Below, piece by piece: positions 52,654 to 62,075 of a DNA stretch of 64,000 nt. Both the position numbers and the translations under genes were made by a program. Numbering within the stretch: the first letter of the stretch is position 1; each line of letters opens with the position of its first letter. The notes below the pieces were generated by a model that made no database searches, was not told where the DNA came from, and was given only the letters and a program-made list of their open reading frames with translations. This DNA comes from Pseudomonadota bacterium (GTDB lineage Bacteria; Pseudomonadota; Alphaproteobacteria; Rhizobiales; Xanthobacteraceae). The stretch spans positions 1-64,000 of the forward strand of contig JAEYAW010000035.1 of NCBI GenBank assembly GCA_023404675.1. Direction: 5' to 3'.

Positions 52654-54876
52654 TCAGTTCGACATCTCGCCCCGTCGCAGGTCGGCTTCGATCTGCAAGC
52701 GCGAGCCGCCGCCGAAGCGCGCGCGGTAGACCTGCAGATTTTCCATGATCCGCTGCACGTAATTGCGCGTTTCGGCGAACGGGATCGATTCCACCCAGTC
52801 GACCGTGTCGACTTTAGGATCGCGCGGATCGCCGTAGCGCTCGACCCATTTTCGCACGCTGCCGCGCCCGGCATTGTAGGCGGCGAACGACATGACATAG
52901 GAGCCACGATAGTCGTCGAGCAGGCTCGCCAGTTCGGCGGCGCCAAGCGTCGCATTGTAGACCGAGTCCGTCTTCATGCGATTGAGGTCGAATCCGATGC
53001 CGTAGCGCTTTGCGATGTAACGCCCGGCCGCAGGGGTGACCTGCATCAGGCCATAAGCCTGCGCCGGCGAGACGACGCGCGGATTGAAGCCGCTTTCCTG
53101 CCGGGAGATGGCGTAGATGATGCTCGGTTCCACCTCGGGTGCGATCGGCCTGAACGAGGGAATGCCTTTCAGGGGATAGGCGTAGTGATCGAACGGAAGG
53201 CCGCGATTGAGCGCGGCCTTGCCCATCAGCAGCATGCCGCGCGCGTCGTTGTGGCGCGTGGCGAGCTCGCCCAGCGCGACCAGCGCATCGGGGTCGGACT
53301 TCTCGCCGAGATCGGCCATCATGGTTGCGGCCAGATCCCGTTCATCGAGGCGATAGAGCAGTTCGGCGGCCCGCACGACTTCGTAACGCTCGCCGCGTCC
53401 CGAGCGTGGCTGCGGGTTCAGTCCAAGCTGCGGCAGGCCCAGCCGGGCACGCGAAAGCTGGCCGTAGTAGCTTGTCGCGTGCTGGGCCGACGTTTCGTAG
53501 GAGGAACGGGCGCGCTGCGTCTGGCCCGAGGCCTCGTAGGCGCGACCGAGCCAGTAGCCGGCGCGCGCCAGTGCTGTCGGGTTCTCGGTCCGCGTGTCGA
53601 TGCGGTCGAAGTGCCGGATCGCCGTTGCCGGATCGTTCAGAAACCGCAACGCGATCCACCCTGCGGTGAATTCCTGCTCGGTCTTGTAAATATCGCGGTC
53701 GGGCAGCACCGCGTCACGCGCGACCTGATAGGCAAGGCGCGGCTGGCCGATATCGAGCAGCTTGCGCGCGACGAGGCGGCGCTCGATCCACCATTCGTCC
53801 ACATTGTGCAGGCGGGACTGGTCGCGGGGCGCAGAGAGCATGAGCTGTCCGGCCTCGACAATCTTGTCGTCGCGGCGCAGGAGCTGGATGCGCGCGAAGA
53901 TATGGCCGGGATCGCTCTGCAGTTCGCTTGGAACGGAGGAGAGCAGTGCCTTGGCGTTGCTGTCCCGTTTCGCCGCCGCAATCCGGGCGCGGGCCAGGGC
54001 GACATAGCCGGCACCGAGGCGCCTGGCGGCGCGCAACGCGCCATCCGAGTCGCTGCCGTAGCACAGCATGTCCATCCGCGCCTTGTGATCGCCGGGCGCG
54101 AGCAGGGGACCGAAGCGGTCGAGTGCGGCGCTTTCCAGCGCGGCGGTCATGGAATCGCTGCGCCAGGCTTCGCGCACGAGCTTTTCCGCACCGCGCCGAT
54201 CGCCGCGATTGAGCATCGCGCCGGCCAATGCGAGGCGACCTTTGGCCGACAGCGGCTCCTCGGTCTCGAACCACTTCAGCACGGTCGCGTCGTCACGGCG
54301 GTCGTCCCACAGCGCGGCCTCCGCGCGGCGGCGGAAGAAGATCTGGGACGGCCAATCGGGATTGGACTGCACGAAGGCGCGGTAACGCTCGACGCTGACA
54401 CCGTTGTTGTCGCTGCGCAGGGTTATCCATTCGGCAACCTTGCGCGCGACCGGGTCTTCGATCGCGGACGCAGTTTCGGTTGCCGCACTTTGCTTTCCGG
54501 CGCGGACCAGCGTGATCGCGCGCTCCAGCGCGGCAAGATCACCGGACGACGTGGAGGATGTCGGAGCCGTCGCCATCGGTGCTGAGGCGCGGCCCATCGG
54601 CTCGGTCCGTGGGCGAACGCTCAGGACGGCACCGGGGTCGGCGGAAGCGACGGCGAGTCTCTGTGGTGCCGGTACGGCCGCTGGCGGTTGCAGGGCGGAT
54701 GGTGTGACGGCGACCCGGGCCGCAGGCCGCGGCTTGGGCAGGGGTACTTTCGGACCGGCCCAGCCGGCGCAGGAGGCGCACAGCAGGGCGACAAGGCTGG
54801 TCGCGCCGAGAAGGCTCCGGCGCAGGACAGGGCGTCGGTGAGGAGTCTCCGGCGATGCAGAAAGGCGCGAGGTCAC
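52654..54876 (-). CDS. soluble lytic murein transglycosylase (Slt70-like)
   Basis: A 740-residue periplasmic enzyme that cleaves peptidoglycan to 1,6-anhydro ends. An N-terminal export signal (LRRSLLGATSLVALLCASCA; it may be a lipoprotein, but the lipobox is imperfect) precedes a long alpha-superhelix. The C-terminal SLT domain has the catalytic Glu in ISRQESGFNP (E594), YGLMQVTP and YNAGRGSVRKW. The GTG at 54876 has AAAGGAG four bases upstream. It diverges from dapA. Confidence 0.92.
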   Translation of the reverse strand: MTSRLSASPETPHRRPVLRRSLLGATSLVALLCASCAGWAGPKVPLPKPRPAARVAVTPSALQPPAAVPAPQRLAVASADPGAVLSVRPRTEPMGRASAPMATAPTSSTSSGDLAALERAITLVRAGKQSAATETASAIEDPVARKVAEWITLRSDNNGVSVERYRAFVQSNPDWPSQIFFRRRAEAALWDDRRDDATVLKWFETEEPLSAKGRLALAGAMLNRGDRRGAEKLVREAWRSDSMTAALESAALDRFGPLLAPGDHKARMDMLCYGSDSDGALRAARRLGAGYVALARARIAAAKRDSNAKALLSSVPSELQSDPGHIFARIQLLRRDDKIVEAGQLMLSAPRDQSRLHNVDEWWIERRLVARKLLDIGQPRLAYQVARDAVLPDRDIYKTEQEFTAGWIALRFLNDPATAIRHFDRIDTRTENPTALARAGYWLGRAYEASGQTQRARSSYETSAQHATSYYGQLSRARLGLPQLGLNPQPRSGRGERYEVVRAAELLYRLDERDLAATMMADLGEKSDPDALVALGELATRHNDARGMLLMGKAALNRGLPFDHYAYPLKGIPSFRPIAPEVEPSIIYAISRQESGFNPRVVSPAQAYGLMQVTPAAGRYIAKRYGIGFDLNRMKTDSVYNATLGAAELASLLDDYRGSYVMSFAAYNAGRGSVRKWVERYGDPRDPKVDTVDWVESIPFAETRNYVQRIMENLQVYRARFGGGSRLQIEADLRRGEMSN

Positions 54877-55093
54877 GGCGCTCCTTTGGCGGTATGTCAG
54901 GGGTCGCGAACGGACCAAAAATGCTTAAGCGAGCCTTTCGCAGAACAGCGCAAATATCTTAACGAAATCCAATCAGATGGCTTGTGCCACCGGACCACGG
55001 CAAAATCGCGGCTGACGGCCGCACCCAGACAGGCTATCAAGGCCGCTTCCGGCGCGGCGGATCACCGCCCGGAGAACAGCGGAGATTTCAATC

Positions 55094-55984
55094 ATGGCAG
55101 CCAAGACGAATTTCAGAGGATCGTTCACCGCCTTGGTTACGCCCTTCAAAAACGGATCGCTGGACGAGGCGGCTTTCCGGTCGCTGGTGAACTGGCAGAT
55201 CGAGGAGGGGGTCAATGGCCTCGTGCCGGTCGGGACCACCGGCGAGAGTCCGACCCTGAGCCATGATGAACACAAGCGTGTCGTCGAGTGGTGCATCGAG
55301 GAGACCGGGGGGCGCGTGCCCGTGATCGCGGGGGCCGGCTCGAACTCGACTCGCGAGGCGATCGAGTTGGCGCAGCACGCCGGGAAGGCCGGCGCTGATG
55401 CCGTGCTGGTGGTTACGCCTTATTACAACAAGCCGACTCAGGAAGGGCTCTACCAGCACTTCAAGGCGATCAATGATGCCATTGATATTCCTGTCATTAT
55501 CTACAATATTCCGCCTCGGTCGGTGATCGACATGTCGGTCGACACCATGGCTCGGCTGTATGAGTTGAAGAACATTGCCGGCGTGAAGGACGCGACCGGC
55601 AGCGTGGTGCGTGTCTCCCAGCAACGCGCCGCGATGGGCGAGGACTTCAATCAGCTCTCCGGCGAGGATGCGATGGTGATCGGCTACATGGCTCATGGCG
55701 GCCATGGCTGCATTTCCGTGACGTCGAACGTCGCCCCCCGGCTGTGCTCGGAGTTCCACAAGGCGTGGCAGCGCGGGGACGTGAACGCCGCGCTGGCGAT
55801 CCACGACAAGCTGATGCCCCTTCATCTGAACCTGTTCGCCGAGGCTAACCCGGCCCCGGTGAAATATGCGCTGTCCCTGCTTGGCAAGTGCGAGGACCGG
55901 CTGCGGCTTCCGATGGTGTCGGTGAGCGAGCCGACCCGCGTGCTGGTGCGGGACGCGATGGTTCACGCAGGCCTTATCAACTGA
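55094..55984 (+). CDS. dapA: 4-hydroxy-tetrahydrodipicolinate synthase
   Basis: A 296-residue Schiff-base aldolase-type enzyme in lysine and diaminopimelate synthesis. The TTGES motif lies near residue 45, YYNKPTQEGLYQHFKAI holds the catalytic Tyr, and K165 sits in GVKDATG. The C-terminal domain is complete. A GGAG sequence is close before the ATG. Divergent placement with a peptidoglycan lytic enzyme puts cell-wall supply and turnover side by side. Confidence 0.96.
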   Translation: MAAKTNFRGSFTALVTPFKNGSLDEAAFRSLVNWQIEEGVNGLVPVGTTGESPTLSHDEHKRVVEWCIEETGGRVPVIAGAGSNSTREAIELAQHAGKAGADAVLVVTPYYNKPTQEGLYQHFKAINDAIDIPVIIYNIPPRSVIDMSVDTMARLYELKNIAGVKDATGSVVRVSQQRAAMGEDFNQLSGEDAMVIGYMAHGGHGCISVTSNVAPRLCSEFHKAWQRGDVNAALAIHDKLMPLHLNLFAEANPAPVKYALSLLGKCEDRLRLPMVSVSEPTRVLVRDAMVHAGLIN

Positions 55985-56149
55985 AAAGCTGAGTCGGGTG
56001 GGAACTCACGTGGGGTTAAGGCCTTTTAAGCTTTCGCCGCTGCTGTGGCGCTTCACCTGATGGAATCCATGTCTCCGTGACCGCGCCTGGGGGCTCCCAC
56101 GCAAGGTGGGCGGACCCGGCAGAGCACCGGGAAAATCGAGGAGGTGCAC

Positions 56150-56569
56150 GTGCTGAAAGAGTTTCGCGAATTCGCGATGAAGGGGAATGTCGTCGATCTG
56201 GCGGTCGGCGTCATTATTGGTGCTGCGTTCGGTGCGATCGTCAATTCGATGGTGGGCGACATCATCATGCCGATTATCGGCGCGATCACTGGTGGTCTCG
56301 ATTTTTCGAACTACTTTACCGCTCTGTCGAGCACGGTGACGGCAACCAACCTCACCGATGCCAAAAAGCAGGGTGCTGTTTTGGCTTGGGGCAGTTTTCT
56401 GACCCTGGTTCTGAACTTCCTTATCATCGCGTTCGTCCTGTTCCTTGTTATCAAGGGTATGAACAGGCTGAAGCGGAACGAGGCGGCAGCTCCCGCCGAG
56501 CCGCCGAAGCCGACCAAGGATCAGGAACTGCTGACCGAGATCCGCGATCTTCTGAAGACCAAGGCGTAA
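56150..56569 (+). CDS. mscL: large-conductance mechanosensitive channel
   Basis: A 139-residue pentameric channel subunit. The N-terminal helix (LKEFREFAMKGNVVDLAVGV) leads into TM1 (IIGAAFGAIVNSMVGDIIMP), a periplasmic loop, and TM2 (FLTLVLNFLIIAFVLFLVI). A charged C-terminal helix follows. The GTG at 56150 is chosen for its GAGGAGG site 5 bases before; a GTG at 56144 is in frame but too close to it. It protects against hypo-osmotic shock. Confidence 0.94.
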   Translation: MLKEFREFAMKGNVVDLAVGVIIGAAFGAIVNSMVGDIIMPIIGAITGGLDFSNYFTALSSTVTATNLTDAKKQGAVLAWGSFLTLVLNFLIIAFVLFLVIKGMNRLKRNEAAAPAEPPKPTKDQELLTEIRDLLKTKA

Positions 56570-56632
56570 GAGGCGATGCGGGCTCTCGTACTTGCGAGGC
56601 GAGGGCCGATCCGCCGGGGAAGCATGTGAGGC

Positions 56633-57106
56633 ATGGCCGAAAAGAACGAGCGCGCCATCAAGGTCGTGGCAGAGAATCGCAAGGCGCGCTTCAACTACGC
56701 CATCGACGATACGTTGGAGGTTGGCATTGCCCTGACCGGCACCGAGGTCAAATCGATCCGGAACGGCAAGACGACCATCGCCGAGTCGTATGCCGATACG
56801 CGGGGCGGGGAGATTTGGCTCGTTAACGCCAATATCCCCGAATACCTGCAGGCCAATCGCTTCAACCACGAGCCCAAGCGTCCGCGCAAACTGCTGTTGC
56901 ATCGCAAGCAGATCAACAAGCTGATCGGCGCGGTCGAGCGGGAAGGGATGACGCTGATCCCGCTCAAGCTCTATTTCAACGAACGGGGCCGGGCGAAACT
57001 TCAGCTTGCGCTGGCCAAGGGCAAGAAGCTCCACGACAAGCGCGAGACCGAGAAGAAGCGCGACTGGTCGCGCGAGAAGAGCCGGCTGATGCGCTTGCGC
57101 GGCTGA
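56633..57106 (+). CDS. smpB: SsrA-binding protein SmpB
   Basis: A 157-residue partner of tmRNA in ribosome rescue. It carries VAENRKARFNYAIDDTLEVG, GTEVKSIRNGKTTIAESYAD, HEPKRPRKLLLHRKQINKLI and a basic C-terminal tail (KRDWSREKSRLMRLRG). The ssrA RNA itself is not in this window. It is followed by a convergent uracil-DNA glycosylase. Confidence 0.96.
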   Translation: MAEKNERAIKVVAENRKARFNYAIDDTLEVGIALTGTEVKSIRNGKTTIAESYADTRGGEIWLVNANIPEYLQANRFNHEPKRPRKLLLHRKQINKLIGAVEREGMTLIPLKLYFNERGRAKLQLALAKGKKLHDKRETEKKRDWSREKSRLMRLRG

Positions 57107-57117
57107 GTGCGCCGGCC

Positions 57118-57792
57118 TCAGGATGCGGTGGTTGCCGCCGCCAGCTGATCCCGTACGGCCGCGAACACGGCGCGAAACATGGCGGGCGTAAGAACGCCAG
57201 TGTTCGTGTTGTAGCGGGAGCAGTGATAGCTGTCGAACAGGCGCAGGTGCCCCGCCTCGTGAATCGCGCCGTGCCCGAAGGGGGCGGCGGCCGTGCGAAT
57301 CCCCAAAGCCTTCAGTGTGGTGTCGTGCGCGATGCGGCCCAGCGCGACGATGGCCCGCAGGCGGGTCATTTCTCCGAGCGTCATGCTCAGAAAGGCCCGG
57401 CAGGTCTTGATCTCGACCGGAAGCGGCTTGTTCTGCGGGGGTACGCAACGCACGCCATTGGTGATGCGGCAGTTGCGCAGCCGCAGGCCATCGTCGGGCC
57501 GGGCGGCATAGGTGCCGGTCGCAAAGCCATATTCGAGCAGGGTCGCATAAAGAAGGTCGCCGGCATAGTCGCCGGTGAAGGGGCGTCCGGTGCGGTTGGC
57601 GCCCTGAAGACCGGGGGCGAGGCCCACGATCAGCAGTTCGGCGTCGGCGTCGCCGAACGACGGCACCGGCGCATTGAACCAGGACGGCTCGCGTTCGCGC
57701 GCGCTCTGGCGGAACGCGACGAGGCGGGGACACAGCGGGCAATCCCGTCCGGGCTCGGTCCCGGCAGCGGCGGACTGGGGAATGGCAGACAT
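57118..57792 (-). CDS. family 5 uracil-DNA glycosylase (UDGb type)
   Basis: A 224-residue iron-sulfur UDG. The N-terminal cysteines C18 and C21 (CPLC), with C116 and C131, can hold a 4Fe-4S cluster. Motif A reads GLAPGLQGANRTGRPFTGD, where the catalytic acid of family 1 is replaced, as in UDGb enzymes. Motif B is DSYHCSRYNTNTG. It removes uracil and deaminated bases from DNA. The start may be one of several; ATG at 57792 gives good length. Confidence 0.87.
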   Translation of the reverse strand: MSAIPQSAAAGTEPGRDCPLCPRLVAFRQSAREREPSWFNAPVPSFGDADAELLIVGLAPGLQGANRTGRPFTGDYAGDLLYATLLEYGFATGTYAARPDDGLRLRNCRITNGVRCVPPQNKPLPVEIKTCRAFLSMTLGEMTRLRAIVALGRIAHDTTLKALGIRTAAAPFGHGAIHEAGHLRLFDSYHCSRYNTNTGVLTPAMFRAVFAAVRDQLAAATTAS

Positions 57793-57907
57793 GGTGCGGG
57801 GCGTCCTCGCTGGCGCAGCGTTGGCGAAGAGGGGAGCCGGCTCGCCGACATGAGGGAGGCTGAACGACTCCTGCCGCGTTATGCCATCGGAAGCACGGGG
57901 AAGAAAA

Positions 57908-57938
57908 TACGGCCGCCGTCGATCAGACGGCGGCCGTA
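57908..57938 (-). terminator. intrinsic terminator of the NYN gene
   Basis: A perfect 13-bp stem (57908-57920 with 57926-57938, core acggccgccgtc) around gatca, preceded on the plus strand by gaagaaaa. Read on the minus strand this becomes a hairpin followed by ttttcttc, right after the NYN gene stop. Confidence 0.85.
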
Positions 57939-57968
57939 GAGGTATGTCAGCGGACTCTCAGGAAGATT

Positions 57969-58625
57969 TCAGTCGAAGTCTTCGTCATCGCTACGCGCTG
58001 GAACGGTGCTCCGCTGCAGGAACTGCGGGGTGTGGCCGCCGACGCCGTGGGGCGCGTGATGTCGAGCCTCGCGGTCGCGCGGAGCCGGACGCTCAGACGG
58101 GTCGCGCCCCAGCTTCGGTTGCAATTCGACGAGGTCGATGAAAACATCGGCCTGACGCCGCAACTCGTCGGCGATCATCGGCGGCTGGCTCGAAATGGTG
58201 GACACAACCGTGACGCGGACGCCGCGGCGCTGGACGGCCTCGACCAGCGAGCGGAAATCGCCGTCGCCGGAGAACAGGACGATCTGGTCGACGTGCTCCG
58301 CCAGTTCCATGGCATCGACCGCGAGTTCGATGTCCATGTTGCCCTTCACCTTGCGGCGGCCGCTGGCGTCGACGAACTCCTTCGTCGCCTTGGTGACGAC
58401 GGTATAGCCGTTGTAATCGAGCCAATCGATCAGCGGGCGGATGGAGGAATACTCCTGATCCTCGATGATCGCGGTGTAGTAGAACGCGCGAACCAGAGTG
58501 CCACGTCCCTGAAACTCGCGGAGCAGGCGCTTGTAGTCGATATCGAAGCCCAGCGTTTTCGCGGTCGCGTACAGGTTAGCCCCGTCGATGAACAGCGCGA
58601 TTTTATTGGTGGGAGAGGCTGACAT
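57969..58625 (-). CDS. NYN-domain (LabA/DUF88) protein
   Basis: A 218-residue PIN-like nuclease-fold protein. It starts ALFIDGANLYA (D14). The other acidic residues are at GNMDIELAVDAM (D98) and FSGDGDFRSLV (D121 and D123), the NYN active-site set. The C-terminal tail is charged and low-complexity (RSDDEDFD at the end). LabA-like proteins include cyanobacterial circadian regulators and RNA-degrading relatives; its role here is unknown. Start 58625 has a GAGAA upstream. Divergent from rpoZ. Confidence 0.88.
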   Translation of the reverse strand: MSASPTNKIALFIDGANLYATAKTLGFDIDYKRLLREFQGRGTLVRAFYYTAIIEDQEYSSIRPLIDWLDYNGYTVVTKATKEFVDASGRRKVKGNMDIELAVDAMELAEHVDQIVLFSGDGDFRSLVEAVQRRGVRVTVVSTISSQPPMIADELRRQADVFIDLVELQPKLGRDPSERPAPRDREARHHAPHGVGGHTPQFLQRSTVPARSDDEDFD

Positions 58626-58967
58626 AAGATTCTCGCATTGATGTCGTTGATTTTCTTGGTACCGCAAATCACTGCCGCGGGCGCGCCAAACGCGCGCCTC
58701 TGGCTCTAGGATACTTGGGAAGCCGGCGGTCAATCCGCCCGCAGCCAAATAGGGAATAGACCAATTTGCCAGTCTTATGACAGAGCAATAAGCCGATTTC
58801 TTGTCGCGGAAGGGCGCAGTGCAGGGCCCAGGGCCAAAACATTGTGACCGGAATCCTGTCGCAGGGCTGAATTGCATAAAATCGTTGTTGCATCGCGTGG
58901 ACGAGCCAGATAGGTAGCCCGTTTATCGCTGGACATTCGAAACCCTTTCAGAACGGAGCGACAGTTC
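58626..58967. other. NYN-rpoZ divergent intergenic region
   Basis: 342 bases with no supported gene. It must hold the promoters of the NYN gene (minus) and rpoZ (plus). A TTGTGA hexamer (58842-58847) and TTGCATAAAAT (58871-58881) lie in the right part, but no pair with good spacing was found. I see no repeat or hairpin of note. Confidence 0.5.
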
Positions 58968-59360
58968 ATGGCGCGCGTGACCGTCGAAGACTGCATCGAC
59001 AAGGTGGACAATCGGTTTGACCTTGTTCTTCTGGCCGCGCACCGGGCGCGTATGATTTCGTCCGGATCGCCGCTTACGGTCGATCGCGATAATGACAAAA
59101 ATCCGGTTGTTTCGTTGCGGGAAATTGCTGACCAGACAATCTCGCCGGAGGATTTGCGCGAGGAACTCGTACATTCCCTGCAGAAGTATGTCGAAGTTGA
59201 CGAACCGGAACCCGATACCGTTCCGTTGGTTGGCTCGGTCGGCGGCAGCATCGATGCCGATGACACGGAAGTCGCCGTCGAGCGGATGACCGAAGAAGAG
59301 CTGCTCAAGGGCCTGGAAGGGCTGACGCCGCCGGAGGAGCAGCCCGAGGACGACGAGTAG
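58968..59360 (+). CDS. rpoZ: RNA polymerase omega subunit
   Basis: A 130-residue omega. It starts ARVTVEDCIDKVDNRFDLVL, with AAHRARMISSG and NPVVSLREIADQTISPEDL. The C-terminal half is acidic and longer than in E. coli (91 residues), normal for alphaproteobacteria. It sits just before rsh, the usual rpoZ-spoT linkage; omega forms part of a ppGpp site on RNA polymerase. A GGAGCGACAG site precedes the ATG. Confidence 0.95.
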   Translation: MARVTVEDCIDKVDNRFDLVLLAAHRARMISSGSPLTVDRDNDKNPVVSLREIADQTISPEDLREELVHSLQKYVEVDEPEPDTVPLVGSVGGSIDADDTEVAVERMTEEELLKGLEGLTPPEEQPEDDE

Positions 59361-59412
59361 GGCTTCCTGCCGTCTCGGTTGGTCGTTCAACAAATCGTAA
59401 ATGCACAATTGC

Positions 59413-59439
59413 AAAAAGGGCTCTTCGGAGCCCTTTTTT
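59413..59439 (+). terminator. intrinsic terminator after rpoZ
   Basis: aaaaagggctc (59413-59423) pairs with gagcccttttt around ttcg, ending in a run of six Ts. It separates rpoZ from rsh, so rsh probably has its own promoter in the 100 bases after it. Confidence 0.92.
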
Positions 59440-59542
59440 GTTTCCGGAGGTGGGTTGCCGGGAGGGCTCGCGAACGTGGGGCTCTTGCCAACTCGCGCAT
59501 TGCTAACGTCGCGGTCGGCGTCATAGTAGTGGTGCAGAGCGA

Positions 59543-61969
59543 ATGCCCCTCAAGGCGAGGGCAGCGACGGATGAGATGGCCTTAAAGCGCCGCCAGACCC
59601 GACAACAGATGCAGGCTGTGGCTACCCCCGCAGCCATGCCGGACGCACAACCGCAGGAACCATCCGTGCCGGCGCCGGCGGGCGGAGATCCAGCCGGGTC
59701 TGTCTCGGCCAGCCTGCAAGGCTCGTCCGCGCAGGCGCCGGCTTCGCCGCGGGCTGCTCCGGTCCCGGCGCGCCCGACCCGTCCGGCCCGCACCAAGATG
59801 ATGCGCCAGTACGAACTGGTGGACCGGGTCCGCGCCTACAATCCCGACACGGACGAGGATCTGCTCAACCGGGCCTATGTCTACGCCATGGTGGCCCATG
59901 GCGAGCAGAAGCGGGCCTCGGGCGATCCGTACTTCTCGCACCCGCTGGAAGTGGCGGCGATCCTGACCGATCTCAAGCTGGACGATGCGACCATCGTCGC
60001 CGCACTGCTCCACGACACGATCGAGGATACCGAGGCGACGCGCGCCGAGATCGATCATTTGTTCGGCCCCGAGATTGGCGGTCTGGTCGAGGGCCTGACC
60101 AAGCTCAAGCGGCTCGAACTGGTGTCGCGGGAAGCCAAGCAGGCCGAGAACCTGCGCAAGCTGCTGCTCGCCATCTCGGACGACGTGAGGGTGCTGCTGG
60201 TCAAGCTGGCGGACCGGCTGCACAACATGCGCACGCTGGATTTCGTTCCGCCCGCGTCGCGCCAGCGCATCGCGGAAGAAACGCTCGACATCTACGCGCC
60301 GCTTGCGGGCCGCATGGGCATGCAGGAAATGCGCGAGGAACTGGAAGATCTCGCATTCCATTCGCTGGACCCCGAAGCCTATACGGTGATCCAGCAGCGG
60401 CTCGATGCGCTGACCGAGCGCAACCGCAATCTTGTCGGCGAGATCGAGGTGCAGCTCTCGGCCAAGCTGGCCAAGAGCGGAATGGCGGCGCGCGTGATCG
60501 GCCGCCGCAAGCGCCCGTTCTCCATCTGGAACAAGATGGAGCGCAAATCCGTCGGCTTCGAGCAACTGTCCGACATTTTCGGATTTCGCATCATCCTGAA
60601 ACGGACGGAGGAGTGTTACGCGGCGCTCGGCGTGGTGCATACCACGTGGCCGGTCGTGCCCGGCCGCTTCAAGGACTACATCTCGACGCCGAAGCAGAAC
60701 GACTATCGTTCGATCCACACCACCGTGATCGGTCCGGGCAAGCAGCGCGTCGAACTGCAGATCCGCACCGAGGAGATGGACCGCGTCGCCGAATACGGTA
60801 TCGCTGCGCACGCGTTCTACAAGGATGGCGTGGGCTCGCCGACGGAACTGCTCAAGCGCGAGTCAAACGCGTTCGCCTGGCTTCGGCACACCATCGAAAT
60901 TTTGTCGGAAAGTGCCAATCCGGAAGAGTTTCTGGAGCACACCAAGCTCGAGCTGTTCCATGATCAGGTGTTCTGCTTCACCCCGAAGGGCAAGCTGATC
61001 GCGCTGCCGCGCCATGCCAACGTGATCGATTTCGCCTACGCGGTGCATACCGACGTCGGCAACAGCGCGGTGGGCTGCAAGATCAACGGCAAGTTCGCGC
61101 CGCTGGCCTCCGAGTTGCAGAATGGCGACGAAGTCGAGGTTCTCACCTCGCGTGCGCAATCGACGCCGCCATCGGCGTGGGAGACGCTGGCCGTCACCGG
61201 AAAGGCCCGTGCCGCGATCCGCAGGGCGACGCGGGCGGCCGTGCGCGATCAGTATGCCGCCCTTGGCCGCAGGATCGTCGAACGGCTGTTCACGCGCGCC
61301 AAGCGCGAATACAGCGACGAGAAGCTCAAGGGTGCGCTGCCGCGTCTGGCGCGGAGTTCGATCGACGATGTCATGGTGTCGGTCGGGCGCGGAGAGCTGA
61401 AAGCTTCCGATGTGGCCCGCGCGATGTATCCCGACTACAAGGAGGAACGCATCGCGCGCTTCGGGCCGAAGAAGGCGCTCTCGGTTCGTAAGTCTCCGTC
61501 ACTTGCGCCGGGCGCGGTCGCGATCCCGATCCGGGGCCTGAACAGCGATCTGCCGGTGAAGTTCGCGCCGAACGGCGGCGCGGTGCCGGGCGACCGTATC
61601 GTCGGGATCGTCACGCCGGGCGAGGGCATCACGATCTATCCGATCCAGTCGCCGGCACTGATGGATTTTGAGGAGATGCCGGAGCGCTGGCTCGACGTGC
61701 GCTGGGATGTGGATGAAAACTCGCCGCAGCGTTTCCCGGCGCGGCTGTTCGTCGAAAACGTCAATGAGCCCGGCAGTCTGGCGCAGGTGGCCACGGTGAT
61801 CGCCGAGCACGATGGCAATATCGACAACATCAGCATGTTCCGCCGGTCGCCCGACTTCACCGAACTGACGATCGATCTTGAGGTCTATGATCTGAAGCAC
61901 CTCAGCGCCATCATCTCGCAATTGCGGGCCAAGCCCGTCGTGTCGCGCGTCGAACGCGTGAACGGTTGA
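59543..61969 (+). CDS. rsh: bifunctional (p)ppGpp synthetase/hydrolase (RelA/SpoT homologue)
   Basis: An 808-residue Rsh enzyme. The hydrolase HD domain is intact (ALLHDTIEDT, with H157, D158, E161 and D162); the synthetase domain follows (FSIWNKMERK, FGFRIILKRTEECY), then TGS (TPKGKLIALP, about 475-535) and a C-terminal ACT domain. Both activities are therefore expected, as for the single Rsh of most alphaproteobacteria. Residues 1-80 are a Pro/Ala-rich, low-complexity extension; the true start could be 59576 or 59798, which would remove some or all of it. Confidence 0.93.
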   Translation: MPLKARAATDEMALKRRQTRQQMQAVATPAAMPDAQPQEPSVPAPAGGDPAGSVSASLQGSSAQAPASPRAAPVPARPTRPARTKMMRQYELVDRVRAYNPDTDEDLLNRAYVYAMVAHGEQKRASGDPYFSHPLEVAAILTDLKLDDATIVAALLHDTIEDTEATRAEIDHLFGPEIGGLVEGLTKLKRLELVSREAKQAENLRKLLLAISDDVRVLLVKLADRLHNMRTLDFVPPASRQRIAEETLDIYAPLAGRMGMQEMREELEDLAFHSLDPEAYTVIQQRLDALTERNRNLVGEIEVQLSAKLAKSGMAARVIGRRKRPFSIWNKMERKSVGFEQLSDIFGFRIILKRTEECYAALGVVHTTWPVVPGRFKDYISTPKQNDYRSIHTTVIGPGKQRVELQIRTEEMDRVAEYGIAAHAFYKDGVGSPTELLKRESNAFAWLRHTIEILSESANPEEFLEHTKLELFHDQVFCFTPKGKLIALPRHANVIDFAYAVHTDVGNSAVGCKINGKFAPLASELQNGDEVEVLTSRAQSTPPSAWETLAVTGKARAAIRRATRAAVRDQYAALGRRIVERLFTRAKREYSDEKLKGALPRLARSSIDDVMVSVGRGELKASDVARAMYPDYKEERIARFGPKKALSVRKSPSLAPGAVAIPIRGLNSDLPVKFAPNGGAVPGDRIVGIVTPGEGITIYPIQSPALMDFEEMPERWLDVRWDVDENSPQRFPARLFVENVNEPGSLAQVATVIAEHDGNIDNISMFRRSPDFTELTIDLEVYDLKHLSAIISQLRAKPVVSRVERVNG

Positions 61970-62002
61970 GCAGCGGCACGTGCCGGTCCCGTTATCCGCT
62001 AT

Positions 62003-62075
62003 GATCCAGAACACCTGATCCAGAACGCTTGCCTCAGAACGCTTGCCTCAGAACACTTGCCCCAGAACACTTGCC
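62003..62075 (+). repeat. five-copy 14-bp tandem repeat abutting the pdxJ start
   Basis: Units: gatccagaacacct, gatccagaacgctt, gcctcagaacgctt, gcctcagaacactt and gccccagaacactt, at 62003, 62017, 62031, 62045 and 62059, followed by gcc and the ATG. Neighbouring units differ at one to four bases. Because 14 is not a multiple of three, unit number changes the frame of any ORF crossing it. No GGAGG lies before the ATG. Confidence 0.9.

Noticed and set aside
56311..56517. Minus-strand frame inside mscL
   Set aside because: Antisense to a complete, well-conserved channel gene; no independent support.
62003..62075. CAGAAC repeats as multiple LexA half-sites
   Set aside because: Half-sites are 14 bp apart, giving GAAC-N10-GAAC, not the required N7.
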